Position numbers and translations under genes: made by a program
Shown here: in pieces, positions 23,491-31,663 of the stretch
Position numbering within the stretch: position 1 is the first letter of the stretch
Layout of the letters: each line of letters begins with the position of its first letter
DNA from: Pararhizobium sp.
GTDB taxonomy: Bacteria; Pseudomonadota; Alphaproteobacteria; Rhizobiales; Rhizobiaceae
Reading direction: 5' to 3'
DNA: 64,000 bases
Assembly (NCBI GenBank): GCA_030655075.1
Contig: JAURWE010000051.1
Coordinates: 124,001-188,000, forward strand
Notes under the pieces: generated by a model
The model's input: only the letters and a program-made list of their open reading frames with translations
Databases searched by the model: none
Told to the model about the DNA's origin: nothing

Positions 23491-24733
23491 GGACGCGCAT
23501 CCGCTCGATGTACCAGGTGGCAAAATTGTCGAGCTGGAGCTCGGTGAACGGCGAATAGGGGCCCGGCGTATAGGCCGGGTCTTCGACACCGAGCTGCGAG
23601 CGCGAAACCAGTTCGGCATCCTGATCGGTCGTGGCGAGCCAGACGTCGGTCAGCTTGTCGAGGTCGTAATCGACGCCTTCGACCGCGTCCTTGTGCACCA
23701 GCCATTTGGTGCGCACCAGCGTGCGGTTGGCCGAGAGCGGAATGACGACCGAGGTAACGGCATGGTCGCCCATGAAATGGCTCCAGCAATTGTGACCCCA
23801 GAGATGCATGTCGCCGAGATCCTTGCGCGTCATCGTGCCGAGCAGCTTTGCCGAGGCGGCGGTGGCGTCCGGCGTCTGCGATTCGCCGGCACCGGCAATG
23901 ATCAGGCGCTGCGAGCGGAAGTTGGTGGCGCAATCGGCCAGTTGCTCGACGGCCGCCGATGGATGGCCATCGGCCTCCCAGGCTGCAGTGCGCTCGGCAT
24001 ATTGGCGCATGTGGTCTTCTGCCTCCGCGCGGTCTTCGTCGCTCAGCGTTTCCGGGTCGTAGCCGAAGTCGAGATCGATGAAGGAGACGCAGAGTTCCGG
24101 ATGGTTGGCGGCGCAGTGATAACACTCGCGATTGTTTTCCATCGTCAGCTTCCAATTGCCGTGCTCGATGACATCTTTCTCGAAGGCGACTTTGGCATCG
24201 CGCAGGCCATAGGGCGCCAGGCGCTCTTCCATCACGGTTTCGAGATGGGCAATGTCTTCCGGCGGCGTGTCGGACAGACAGACGTAGATCAGGCCGCCGA
24301 TCGACTTGAAGTGAACAGGCTTCAGATTGTGGCAGGACTTGTCGAAATGCTTGCCCATGTGCGGCGCATGGATGAGGTCGCCTGACAGCTCGTAGGTCCA
24401 CTGGTGATAGGGACAGACCAGCTTGGAAATCACGGTCGGGCCGCCGTCGAGAAGCCGGGTTCCCCGGTGGCGGCAGACATTGTGGACGACGCGGATCTGC
24501 TCGTCGTCGTCGCGAAGAAGAATCAGGCTCGCCGTGCCGATATCGATGACGGTGGCGTCGCCGGCTTCCGGCACGTCGCATTCCAGCCCGACATAGATCC
24601 AGTGCTTGCGGAAAAAAACGTCGAGATCAGCCTGAAAAACGTCGTCGCGGGTATAAAGAGCGGCGGGGAGCGAATGACCGGCGGCCCGCGAATCGAGGAC
24701 GGCGGAGATCGACGACGGAAATTTGTTCAGCAT
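23480..24733 (-). CDS. gbcA: Rieske non-heme iron oxygenase, betaine-demethylase type (GbcA)
   Basis: 417 residues. Rieske [2Fe-2S] ligands Cys87, His89 (CRHRGTRLL) and Cys107, His110 (CPYHQW), then the mononuclear iron site with His206 and His211 in NNRECYHCAANHPEL. By family these enzymes demethylate quaternary ammonium compounds: glycine betaine to dimethylglycine and formaldehyde (GbcA), or stachydrine. The N-terminal ring-hydroxylase architecture and adjacent reductase with C-terminal [2Fe-2S] fit GbcAB. The divergent LysR gene and the GlxA/AraC gene probably govern it. Exact substrate within the betaines is not provable from sequence. Confidence 0.85.
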   Translation of the reverse strand: MLNKFPSSISAVLDSRAAGHSLPAALYTRDDVFQADLDVFFRKHWIYVGLECDVPEAGDATVIDIGTASLILLRDDDEQIRVVHNVCRHRGTRLLDGGPTVISKLVCPYHQWTYELSGDLIHAPHMGKHFDKSCHNLKPVHFKSIGGLIYVCLSDTPPEDIAHLETVMEERLAPYGLRDAKVAFEKDVIEHGNWKLTMENNRECYHCAANHPELCVSFIDLDFGYDPETLSDEDRAEAEDHMRQYAERTAAWEADGHPSAAVEQLADCATNFRSQRLIIAGAGESQTPDATAASAKLLGTMTRKDLGDMHLWGHNCWSHFMGDHAVTSVVIPLSANRTLVRTKWLVHKDAVEGVDYDLDKLTDVWLATTDQDAELVSRSQLGVEDPAYTPGPYSPFTELQLDNFATWYIERMRVHGY

Positions 24734-24800
24734 GATATCCTCTTATGGCTTCAGCCTTAGAGAATGCGGCAAAATTACTTGTTTTCAAGGGCATAAATTA

Positions 24801-24819
24801 TTGGGTATAGCATTACCAA
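24801..24819. promoter_or_regulatory. Candidate LysR-type binding site between gbcA and the LysR gene
   Basis: TTGGGTATAGCATTACCAA has outer arms TTGG/CCAA and inner TA/TA with a one-base asymmetry, in an AT-rich 120-base divergent intergenic region. Position and symmetry suit a LysR regulator controlling itself and gbcAB; weak evidence. Confidence 0.35.
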
Positions 24820-24855
24820 ATATCATGCGAACACGCGCCTTTGGGTCTGGTGAAT

Positions 24856-25749
24856 ATGCAGTTCCGCAAGAAACTCCCGTCGCTCACCGCCCTCGTGGCG
24901 CTAGAAGCGGCCATCCGACACCGCAGCTTCACGGCGGCGGCCAACGAGCTCGGGGTGACCCAGGCGGCCGTCAGCCGCATGATCGCCCTGCTGGAGGAGG
25001 ATTTCGGCAGGCCGCTGTTCCATCGCGGCCACCGGTCGATCGAGCCGACACCGGCCTGTCTCATCCTCGGTGCGACACTCGGCGACAGTCTTTCCAATAT
25101 TGCCGACAGCGTTGACGCGGTGCGGGCGAGCACGACGGATCTGGTGACGATCGGGGCGACGATTGCGTTTTCATCGCTCTGGCTGCTGCCCAAGATCGCC
25201 GAGTTCCGGCAGCTCAATCCCGGCATCCAGATCCGGGTGATCTCGCAGGACAGCAAGCTTGATCTCACCAATGGCGGCATCGACATCGCCATCCGCTTCG
25301 GTATCCCGCCCTTCAGCGACGGAACCGTGCTCGCATCCTTCGGCGACCGCGTCTATCCGGTCTGCTCGCCGGCCTATGCCGCCTCCCATGACGTTACGGA
25401 TTTTCCGGGCGGTGATTATGAGCTGATCGAGACCGATGTGCCCAACAGAAGCTGGTACCGTTGGCCCGACTGGTTCGAGCGCCTCGGGCAAAAGCCGCGC
25501 GTCCTGCGCTCGACGCTGCGCTTCAGCCACTATACCGAAACGATTTCTGCGGCGAGAGCCGGCCAGGGCATGGCGCTGGGCTGGGACGCTCTCATCCGGC
25601 CATTTCTCGAGGACGGCAGCCTGATCAAGGTCGGCGCCATCGAATTCGAGGCCGAAAGCCGCTACAATATTCTCGTCCCGGTCCATACGAAACGCTCGGC
25701 AATCGCTGATTTTACCGCCGGATGGCTGACACAGGCCCTACAGAGATAG
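24856..25749 (+). CDS. LysR-family transcriptional regulator (GcvA-like)
   Basis: 297 residues from the ATG at 24856 (MQFRKKLPSLTALVALEAA); upstream TTG/GTG codons in frame are possible. The winged HTH covers 6-65 with RHRSFTAAANELGVTQAAVSRMIALLEEDFGRPLFHRGHRS. The effector domain (90-295) has FGIPPFSDG and the end AIADFTAGWL, as in GcvA/AmpR-type members. Divergent from the gbcAB-type pair, therefore a likely local regulator of betaine demethylation. Unusual in that the GlxA-type gene next door is the class that usually controls gbcAB in pseudomonads. Confidence 0.88.
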   Translation: MQFRKKLPSLTALVALEAAIRHRSFTAAANELGVTQAAVSRMIALLEEDFGRPLFHRGHRSIEPTPACLILGATLGDSLSNIADSVDAVRASTTDLVTIGATIAFSSLWLLPKIAEFRQLNPGIQIRVISQDSKLDLTNGGIDIAIRFGIPPFSDGTVLASFGDRVYPVCSPAYAASHDVTDFPGGDYELIETDVPNRSWYRWPDWFERLGQKPRVLRSTLRFSHYTETISAARAGQGMALGWDALIRPFLEDGSLIKVGAIEFEAESRYNILVPVHTKRSAIADFTAGWLTQALQR

Positions 25750-25835
25750 GTATGTCGCTTGCTGACGATCCGGCACCACGGGGCTCTGGCATCGTTGCGG
25801 CAGGTACCAGCGGCGATTGAGAAAGACGGAACGAC

Positions 25836-26825
25836 ATGAAGACCTCTGATGCGAACCTTCCCGCCGACCGGTTGAAAATCGGCTTTGTTCTGGCGCGCTC
25901 CTTCACGCTGTCTGCCTTCGCCCTGTTTGTCGATACGCTACGGCTTGCCAGCGACGAGTTCGACCGCTCCGGCCGGGTTCTGGCCGACTGGGAGGTGCTC
26001 GGCAGCACCCGGCACCTGATCACATCGAGCTGCGGCGTCAAGGTTGCGCCAACATCGGACTTCGTCGATCCGAGCCAGTTTCATTACATCGTCGTGGTCG
26101 GCGGCCTGCTGGGAAACGGACCGTCCGTCGATGATGACACGATGGCTTTCATCAAGAAGGCGGCTGCCAAGAACGTGCGGCTGATCGGGGTCTGCACCGG
26201 ATCGTTCATCCTTGCCGAGGCCGGCCTGATGAAGGGGCACCGCACCTGCGTCAGCTGGCTGCACTACAACGCGTTCCGCGAGCGCTTCCCCGACCACCAG
26301 GTCCGCTCCGACCGGATCTTCAATCTCGACAGGACGCGCGGCTCCTGCGCCGGGGGCAGCAGCGCGGCTGATATGGCGGCCTCGATCGTGCGCAGCCACA
26401 TCAGCAAGGATGCGGAGCGCAACGCGCTCGAGGTGCTGCATATCGAGAAGGCGCGCACGTCGCTCGCCATCCAGACGCGCAAGCCGCTCTCGATCGAATG
26501 CAAGGATCCGCGCATCAAGGCAACCCTGATCATGATGGAGCAGCATATCGAGGGGACCGTCACCATCACCGATCTCGCAGCCTCGGTAGGGCTTTCGCGG
26601 CGGCAGCTGGAGCGCATCTTTCTGGAAGAGACCAAGTGTTCCCCTGCCCTCGTCTACCGGCGTGTGCGGCTGGAGCGGGCGAAGGATCTGATCCTGAAGA
26701 CACGAGCGCCGCTCATTGAAATCGCGCTGGAAACCGGCTTCGAAAACGCATCGCATTTTTCGCGCGCCTTTTCGCAGGCATTCGGGCAATCGCCGACAAA
26801 ACTGCGCACAGCCGCACTGAACTAA
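25836..26825 (+). CDS. GlxA-family AraC-type regulator (GbdR-like)
   Basis: 329 residues. N-terminal DJ-1/PfpI-like (GATase1) domain about 13-185 with VVVGGLLGNG and a nucleophile-elbow-like GVCTGSFILAEAG; C-terminal AraC domain about 225-322 with two HTH motifs (ITDLAASVGLSRRQLERIF, and PLIEIALETGFENASHFSRAF). This architecture is shared by GbdR and CdhR, activators of glycine betaine and carnitine catabolism in Pseudomonas. Closeness to gbcAB-type genes supports a role in quaternary amine use. Same strand as the LysR gene, 86 bases apart. Confidence 0.85.
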   Translation: MKTSDANLPADRLKIGFVLARSFTLSAFALFVDTLRLASDEFDRSGRVLADWEVLGSTRHLITSSCGVKVAPTSDFVDPSQFHYIVVVGGLLGNGPSVDDDTMAFIKKAAAKNVRLIGVCTGSFILAEAGLMKGHRTCVSWLHYNAFRERFPDHQVRSDRIFNLDRTRGSCAGGSSAADMAASIVRSHISKDAERNALEVLHIEKARTSLAIQTRKPLSIECKDPRIKATLIMMEQHIEGTVTITDLAASVGLSRRQLERIFLEETKCSPALVYRRVRLERAKDLILKTRAPLIEIALETGFENASHFSRAFSQAFGQSPTKLRTAALN

Positions 26826-26910
26826 CTCCGTCTCGTCGGCCCCGGCCGTTTTTTCCCTTGCACCCTCAGGGCCTTCCGACTATGGAGATCGGGCTCGTAA
26901 AAAAGCAGGT

Positions 26911-26987
<77 letters not shown>

Positions 26988-27027
26988 TTCGATCCTGATT
27001 TCCCCAGCTCTTTAAATTTTTCACACG

Positions 27028-27058
27028 AAAAAGCCCGCCGCACAGTGTGCAGCAGGCT
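27028..27058 (-). terminator. Terminator of the DUF883-type gene
   Basis: Left arm 27032-27043 and right arm 27047-27058 pair over 12 positions with two C-A mismatches around a 3-base loop. On the minus strand it is followed by TTTTTC, placing it directly downstream of the gene at 27087-27410. Confidence 0.6.
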
Positions 27059-27086
27059 GATCATGCGTGTCATTGATGGACGGCGC

Positions 27087-27410
27087 TTAACGCCAGTAGC
27101 GGCGCGACACCGGCTCCGGCTGGGCGCTGAGGCCGAGGAGGTAACCGAGGCCGACACCGATGGCGGCGGCAAAGATCACGACGCTGCCTGCGGCGGCCGG
27201 ATGCTCGCGGGCAACTTCGGCAATCGCGGTCCCTTCGGCCTTCACCTGGGCCACGGCTTTTTTCGCCTGGGGCACGGCGACCTCGTAAGCATCGCCGGCG
27301 CGGTCGCGGACATCGCTGTAGGCCTGTGCGCTCTGCGCGGAGATGATTTTCGAGAGGCGCGCAACTTCGGCGCGCAGGGCGGTGATGTCGGAATTAATGG
27401 TATCAGCCAT
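27087..27410 (-). CDS. DUF883/ElaB-type membrane-anchored stress protein
   Basis: 107 residues, MADTINSDITALRAEVARLSKII then an alanine-rich amphipathic helix (about 35-75) and a C-terminal glycine-rich hydrophobic segment AAGSVVIFAAAIGVGLGYLLGL. This is the layout of ElaB/YqjD/DUF883 proteins, which bind ribosomes or membranes in stationary phase in E. coli. Start at 27410 has a GAGAAG ribosome site. An exact general-stress sigma factor (EcfG) promoter match lies 30-54 bases upstream, arguing for stress induction. Terminator just downstream. Confidence 0.82.
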   Translation of the reverse strand: MADTINSDITALRAEVARLSKIISAQSAQAYSDVRDRAGDAYEVAVPQAKKAVAQVKAEGTAIAEVAREHPAAAGSVVIFAAAIGVGLGYLLGLSAQPEPVSRRYWR

Positions 27411-27439
27411 GGGACTTCTCCTTTTTGTACCGGCCGTAA

Positions 27440-27464
27440 AACGGCCGGGCACAACAATTGTTCC
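27440..27464 (-). promoter_or_regulatory. EcfG (general stress response) promoter of the DUF883-type gene
   Basis: Minus strand reads GGAAC (27460-27464), 16 bases, CGTT (27440-27443): an exact match to the alphaproteobacterial sigma-EcfG consensus GGAAC-N16/17-CGTT, correctly oriented and about 30 bases from the start codon. Confidence 0.75.
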
Positions 27465-27505
27465 GAACTTTTGTCCGGCCTCTCCTCTCAGCTGAACACG
27501 GACGC

Positions 27506-27691
27506 CTAGCGGAAGACAGGGCTGCGGTTGGAGTTCATCAGAAGCTCCTGGCCGGATGCGAATTGGCCGAGCAGGCTTTCGAGCCGTTTGCGCTCGGCCT
27601 CATCGAGCCGGTAGCGGCGGCAAAAGTCGCTGACAAGCCAGACCCGTTTTGCGCCGTCCAATTCCGTCGTTTTGGTATCTATGTTCTTCAT
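27506..27691 (-). CDS. Small conserved-type hypothetical protein, 61 residues
   Basis: MKNIDTKTTELDGAKRVWLVSDFCRRYRLDEAERKRLESLLGQFAS..., charged, predicted two-helix, soluble. A very good ribosome site (GGGAGGG) sits 6-8 bases before the ATG. The region CRRYRLDEAERKRL looks like a small helical protein interaction module; I recognise no characterised family. A weaker EcfG-like promoter (GGAAC-N16-TATT) ends about 30 bases upstream of the start. It sits within the stress-gene cluster, so a stress role is inferred from context only. Confidence 0.65.
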   Translation of the reverse strand: MKNIDTKTTELDGAKRVWLVSDFCRRYRLDEAERKRLESLLGQFASGQELLMNSNRSPVFR

Positions 27692-27768
27692 GGATTCGCC
27701 CTCCCCGGTATTTTAGCTCTAATACATGGAAGGCGAAAATGTTCCGACGACAGCCAGATTATTTTTGA

Positions 27769-28023
27769 TCACAACCAGCCCGAGCGGCTGCTTCTGCGAG
27801 CCTGGCTGGACGAGCCGAGAACATAACCAAGCGCCAATCCGGCAAGACCTGCCAGCAACAGGCCGGAACCGGTCGCGACCGGGTGGTCCTGCGCCGCAGC
27901 GGCGGCGGCCGATGCTTCTTGGCGCAACAGCAGGGCTGTGTCTTTTGCCTGTGTGGCCAGACCGCCTGCGTCCTGCGTCACGGCTCCGGTGAACCCTGCG
28001 GTTAGCTTCCTATCGTCGGCCAT
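27769..28023 (-). CDS. Small DUF883-like membrane-anchored protein
   Basis: 84 residues from the ATG at 28023 (AAGGAG seven bases upstream; a TTG two codons earlier is in frame). Alanine-rich helix about 15-50, then a hydrophobic glycine-zipper anchor TGSGLLLAGLAGLALGYVLGSSS and a basic tail RRSSRSGW. Architecture matches the gene at 27087, so the two look like divergent paralogs with one C-terminal membrane anchor. Probably part of the general stress response; no exact EcfG motif was found upstream. Confidence 0.72.
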   Translation of the reverse strand: MADDRKLTAGFTGAVTQDAGGLATQAKDTALLLRQEASAAAAAAQDHPVATGSGLLLAGLAGLALGYVLGSSSQARRSSRSGWL

Positions 28024-28087
28024 CGTCAATCTCCTTGCCTGTCAGTATCCTGTGAAAAACGAGCCCCGCACGAGCCCGTCGCACACA

Positions 28088-28276
28088 TCAAAGGTTGCCG
28101 CCGTCGACGATGGGGCTGACGAGCGGTAGCGGCGGATCGTTGGGGTTCTTGTGATCACCGGGGTTGAGGATCGGCGGCTTCAGGCCGTCTTCCTGACTTC
28201 TGTCGGGAATGCCATCCGAGGTCGTCGGACCGCGCGGCGTCTCGATATCCCAGGTCTTCTTTTCGTTGTCGGACAT
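28088..28276 (-). CDS. Small hydrophilic protein, 62 residues, stress cluster
   Basis: MSDNEKKTWDIETPRGPTTSDGIPD... rich in proline, aspartate and asparagine with no hydrophobic core, so probably intrinsically disordered. Strong ribosome site GAAGGAG upstream of the ATG at 28276. The upstream region has an exact EcfG promoter (28305-28329). No known domain. Size, composition and promoter resemble small hydrophilic general-stress proteins of rhizobia; function unknown. Confidence 0.7.
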   Translation of the reverse strand: MSDNEKKTWDIETPRGPTTSDGIPDRSQEDGLKPPILNPGDHKNPNDPPLPLVSPIVDGGNL

Positions 28277-28304
28277 AACAGTCTCCTTCCTATACCGGAA
28301 GGAC

Positions 28305-28329
28305 AACGGGGGCGCTGGCGAAAGGTTCC
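28305..28329 (-). promoter_or_regulatory. EcfG (general stress response) promoter of the 62-residue protein gene
   Basis: Minus strand GGAAC (28325-28329), 16 bases, CGTT (28305-28308), an exact consensus match ending about 29 bases upstream of the start codon at 28276. Its spacing and distance mirror the promoter at 27440. Confidence 0.75.
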
Positions 28330-28389
28330 TGTCGACGTTTGCGTGTCATCCTAAAACCGCACACACGGTAGGCAGGCATGCCCTGGCCG

Positions 28390-28923
28390 CTAACGCACCT
28401 GATCGAGAAGGCGCTTGCATTCGAGCAGGTCGTAGAGCGCTTCCTGCAGCAGGGCGCGATCTTCCTTGCCGATCGCCGACTTGCCGATGGAAATCTCGGG
28501 CGTGTCATCCGCACCGCCGGAGAAGCTGAAGAACCGGCGGCTTGCCGGTGCCTTGGCGCGGCCGACGATCTGGTCATCGTCCGACGTCCCGATCTTCGGT
28601 TCGATCACCTCTTCGCTGCTGGCGGCGGCCAGCGCTTCAAGCGTCGCCAGGTCGCCGCTGGCGATGGCGGCAACGAACTTGTTGCCGTTAGTCTTCAACA
28701 GCTTCTGCACGCCCTTGATGGTGTAGCCGTGATCATAGAGAAGATGGCGGATCCCCTTCAGGAGGTCGACATCCTCAGGCCGGTAGTAACGGCGGCCACC
28801 GCCACGCTTCATCGGCTTGATCTGCGGAAACCGCGTCTCCCAGAAGCGCAGCACGTGCTGCGGCAGGTCGAGATCATCCGCAACCTCGCTGATGGTCCGG
28901 AAGGCATCAGGGCTTTTTTCCAT
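28390..28923 (-). CDS. MerR-family regulator downstream of ihfA
   Basis: 177 residues from Met at 28923 (MEKSPDAFRTISEVADDL); an upstream start at 28986 is possible. The MerR winged helix covers 8-78: FRTISEVADDLDLPQHVLRFWETRFPQIKPMKRGGGRRYYRPEDVDLLKGI. The rest is acidic/helical without the cysteine sensor motifs, so no metal sensing is evident. Gene order plsX-fabH-ihfA-MerR is conserved across Rhizobiales. Target genes unknown. Confidence 0.88.
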   Translation of the reverse strand: MEKSPDAFRTISEVADDLDLPQHVLRFWETRFPQIKPMKRGGGRRYYRPEDVDLLKGIRHLLYDHGYTIKGVQKLLKTNGNKFVAAIASGDLATLEALAAASSEEVIEPKIGTSDDDQIVGRAKAPASRRFFSFSGGADDTPEISIGKSAIGKEDRALLQEALYDLLECKRLLDQVR

Positions 28924-29044
28924 CACACGCGTCACCGTCCCACAGAAACGACCCGGCTTATCCGGATCGAATCGTATGTATTCCAACGGGTTGTGAAGAG
29001 AATTTCAAGCCGTTTGACGGAGTTTTACCCGTGTTTCCGGCCAA

Positions 29045-29380
29045 TCAGGCCGGTGTGGCAGGCTTCTGCTTGACCTTGCGGGACAGATGCGACTTTAGAA
29101 CCCGCTGTTTCAGCACGTTCGACGCCTTGAAGGTCATCACACGGCGCGGCGAGATGGGAACCTCTTCGCCAGTCTTGGGATTGCGGCCGATGCGCTCGTT
29201 CTTGTCGCGAACCTGGAAGGTTGCGAAGGAGGACAGCTTGACGCTTTCGCCACGCACGATGGCGTTGCAGATCTCGTCGATGACAGTCTCGACAAGCTCG
29301 GCCGATTCCGTCCGGGAGAGGCCGACCTTGCGGAACACCGATTCCGCCAAATCCGCCCGTGTCACAGTTTTACCGCTCAT
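29045..29380 (-). CDS. ihfA: Integration host factor alpha subunit
   Basis: 111 residues from Met at 29380. Typical HU/IHF sequence: TVTRADLAESVFRKVGLSRTESAELVETVIDEI, then the beta-arm segment GRNPKTGEEVPISPRRVMTFKAS with the DNA-intercalating proline region NPKTGEE-P. It bends DNA as a heterodimer with IhfB. An in-frame ATG at 29416 has no family match. Located 97 bases downstream of fabH on the same strand. Confidence 0.95.
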   Translation of the reverse strand: MSGKTVTRADLAESVFRKVGLSRTESAELVETVIDEICNAIVRGESVKLSSFATFQVRDKNERIGRNPKTGEEVPISPRRVMTFKASNVLKQRVLKSHLSRKVKQKPATPA

Positions 29381-29476
29381 ATTCCCCCACCCGATTGTAC
29401 ATGAAATATGCGACAAGGCTTGCAGAGACTATGGCCGTTGTCTTTTGCGGTCAAGCACCTGCGTTGTATGCCTATT

Positions 29477-30457
29477 TTACCAACGTAGCAGAACCGAGCC
29501 CCAGGTAAAGCCGCCGCCCATCGCCTCGAGAAGCACCAGGTCGCCCTGCTTGATCCGGCCATCACCGGCAGCGGTTGCCAGCGCCAGCGGAATCGACGCG
29601 GCCGAGGTGTTTCCATGCAGATCGACGGTGACGACAACCTTTTCCAGGGGAATCCCGAGTTTTTTTGCCGAGGCGTCGATAATGCGGCGGTTGGCCTGAT
29701 GCGGCACCAGCCAGTCGAGATCCTCGATCTGCGTGCCGGTCGCGGTAAAGGCGTCCTCGATGACGTCGGTGATCATGCCGACCGCATGTTTGAAGACCTC
29801 GCGGCCTTCCATGCGCAGATGGCCAACCGTGCCTGTTGTGGACGGGCCGCCATCGACATAGAGCTTTTGCTGATGAGCGCCGTCGGAGCGGAGCTGGCAG
29901 GTGAGCACGCCGCGGTCGGCGGTTTCACCTGACGATTCGACAGCTTCGAGAATGACCGCGCCGGCACCATCGCCGAACAGCACGCAGGTGGTGCGGTCGT
30001 TCCAGTCCAGAATGCGCGAGAAGGTTTCCGCGCCGATGACCAGGGCGCGTTTTGCCAGGCCGCCGCGCAGGTAGGCGTCTGCCGTGGCCATGGCGTAGAT
30101 GAAGCCTGAACAGACGGCCTGAACATCGAAGGCGGCGCCGTGGTGCATGCCGAGCCGGTTCTGGATATTGACGGCGGTTGCCGGAAAGGTGTTGTCCGGC
30201 GTCGAGGTTGCCAGAATGATGATGTCGAGATCGGCCGGCGTCAGCCCTGCCCGCTCGAGTGCTGCGCGCGCGGCCGCTTCGCCCAGCGATGCGGTCGTTT
30301 CACCCTCGCCGGCGATGTAGCGCTGGCGGATGCCGGTGCGCTGCACGATCCATTCGTCGGATGTTTCTACCAGGCCTTCGAGCTCTTTGTTGGTCAAGAC
30401 ACGCTTTGGCAGCGAGGCGCCAAAACCGCGAACCACGGAACGGATCATTCTCTTCAT
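29477..30457 (-). CDS. fabH: 3-oxoacyl-ACP synthase III (beta-ketoacyl-ACP synthase III)
   Basis: 326 residues. Catalytic triad visible: Cys116 in DVQAVCSGFIYA, His in LVPHQANRRI, Asn in GNTSAASIPLAL. The N-terminal ETSDEWIVQRTGIRQR and GADAGAV-like FGDGAGAVILE match FabH. It condenses acetyl-CoA with malonyl-ACP to start fatty acid synthesis in the cytosol. Its ATG overlaps the plsX stop by four bases (ATGA); an alternative start is Met4 at 30448. Confidence 0.96.
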   Translation of the reverse strand: MKRMIRSVVRGFGASLPKRVLTNKELEGLVETSDEWIVQRTGIRQRYIAGEGETTASLGEAAARAALERAGLTPADLDIIILATSTPDNTFPATAVNIQNRLGMHHGAAFDVQAVCSGFIYAMATADAYLRGGLAKRALVIGAETFSRILDWNDRTTCVLFGDGAGAVILEAVESSGETADRGVLTCQLRSDGAHQQKLYVDGGPSTTGTVGHLRMEGREVFKHAVGMITDVIEDAFTATGTQIEDLDWLVPHQANRRIIDASAKKLGIPLEKVVVTVDLHGNTSAASIPLALATAAGDGRIKQGDLVLLEAMGGGFTWGSVLLRW

Positions 30458-31512
30458 ACCCCGTCGTTCATGCTGGCCTGCGCACCATCATCGGTGCGGG
30501 CGGCATGATACTTTTGCAGATCGTATTCAATCTTTTCTTTAAGGCCGTTTTTCGCCATGTCATAGCCGACATCGATGGCGGCGGCAAAACCTTCGGCATC
30601 GGTGCCGCCGTGGCTCTTGATGACGATGCCGTTGAGGCCGAGGAAGACGCCACCATTGACCTTGCGCGGGTCCATCTTCTCGCGGACGCGGTCGAAGGCG
30701 CCCTTGGCGAGGATATAACCGATCTTGGCGAGAAGCGTGCGCGACATGGCGGCACGCAGGTATTCGGCGATCTGGCGGGCGGTGCCTTCGGCGGTTTTCA
30801 GCGCGATATTGCCGGAGAAACCTTCCGTCACCACCACGTCGACGGTACCCCGGCCGATATCGTCGCCCTCGACGAAGCCTAGATAGTCGATGCCTTCCAT
30901 GTCGGCCTCGCGGATCATCCGTCCAGCCTCCTTGACCTCTTCCTGGCCCTTGACCTCCTCGACACCGACATTGAGCAGGCCCAGCGTCGGCCGGGCGACG
31001 TCGAACAGGGCGCGCGCCATGGCGCCGCCCATCAGGGCAAAATCCATCAGCTGCTGCGCATCGGCGCCAATGGTCGCGCCGACGTCGAGAACGATGCTTT
31101 CGCCCTTCAGTGTCGGCCAGATGGCGGCGATGGCCGGGCGCTGGATGCCCGGCATGGTGCGCAGGCAGAACATCGACATGGCCATCAGCGCGCCGGTATT
31201 TCCGGCGGAGACCGCGACATCGGCCTGCCCGTCGTTGACGGCCTCGATGGCCTTCCACATGGAGGATTTTCCGCGCCCGCGCCGCAGTGCCTGGCTTGGT
31301 TTCTCATCCATGGCGATGGCAAGTTCGCAGGCGTGAAAAACGCTGTTGGCCTTGAGTTTCGGAAAGGTGTCGAGGACTGGCATGCAGTCCGCCTCAAGAC
31401 CGAACAGGACAAAACGGATATCGGGATGCCGGTCGAGCGCCTTGGCGGCGCCGGCGATGACGACCTTCGGGCCAATGTCACCACCCATCACATCAAGAGA
31501 AATTCTGACCAC
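30454..31512 (-). CDS. plsX: Phosphate acyltransferase PlsX
   Basis: 352 residues from a GTG start at 31512 (VRISLDVMGGDIGP). Family blocks: MGGD, SAGNTGALMA, RPAIAAIWP, LDVGATIGAD, GNIALKTAEGTA and the C-terminal GGVFLGLNGIVIKSHGG. It makes acyl-phosphate from acyl-ACP for phospholipid synthesis at the membrane surface. Coupled to fabH by ATGA overlap. The upstream yceD gene is on the same strand, 151 bases away. Confidence 0.96.
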   Translation of the reverse strand: MVRISLDVMGGDIGPKVVIAGAAKALDRHPDIRFVLFGLEADCMPVLDTFPKLKANSVFHACELAIAMDEKPSQALRRGRGKSSMWKAIEAVNDGQADVAVSAGNTGALMAMSMFCLRTMPGIQRPAIAAIWPTLKGESIVLDVGATIGADAQQLMDFALMGGAMARALFDVARPTLGLLNVGVEEVKGQEEVKEAGRMIREADMEGIDYLGFVEGDDIGRGTVDVVVTEGFSGNIALKTAEGTARQIAEYLRAAMSRTLLAKIGYILAKGAFDRVREKMDPRKVNGGVFLGLNGIVIKSHGGTDAEGFAAAIDVGYDMAKNGLKEKIEYDLQKYHAARTDDGAQASMNDGV

Positions 31513-31663
31513 GCGTCACTTGTCCTTTTTTCCGCCACGTCCACGACCGGATCCATGGCCATATTCGCAGATTGTGACTGGCAAGTCCGCCGGGCAGAAT
31601 TCCGGCCAAAATACCTGTTTTCAACCGGGTGACAACCCGGTTGTTGATGCGGCGCACCGGTCG

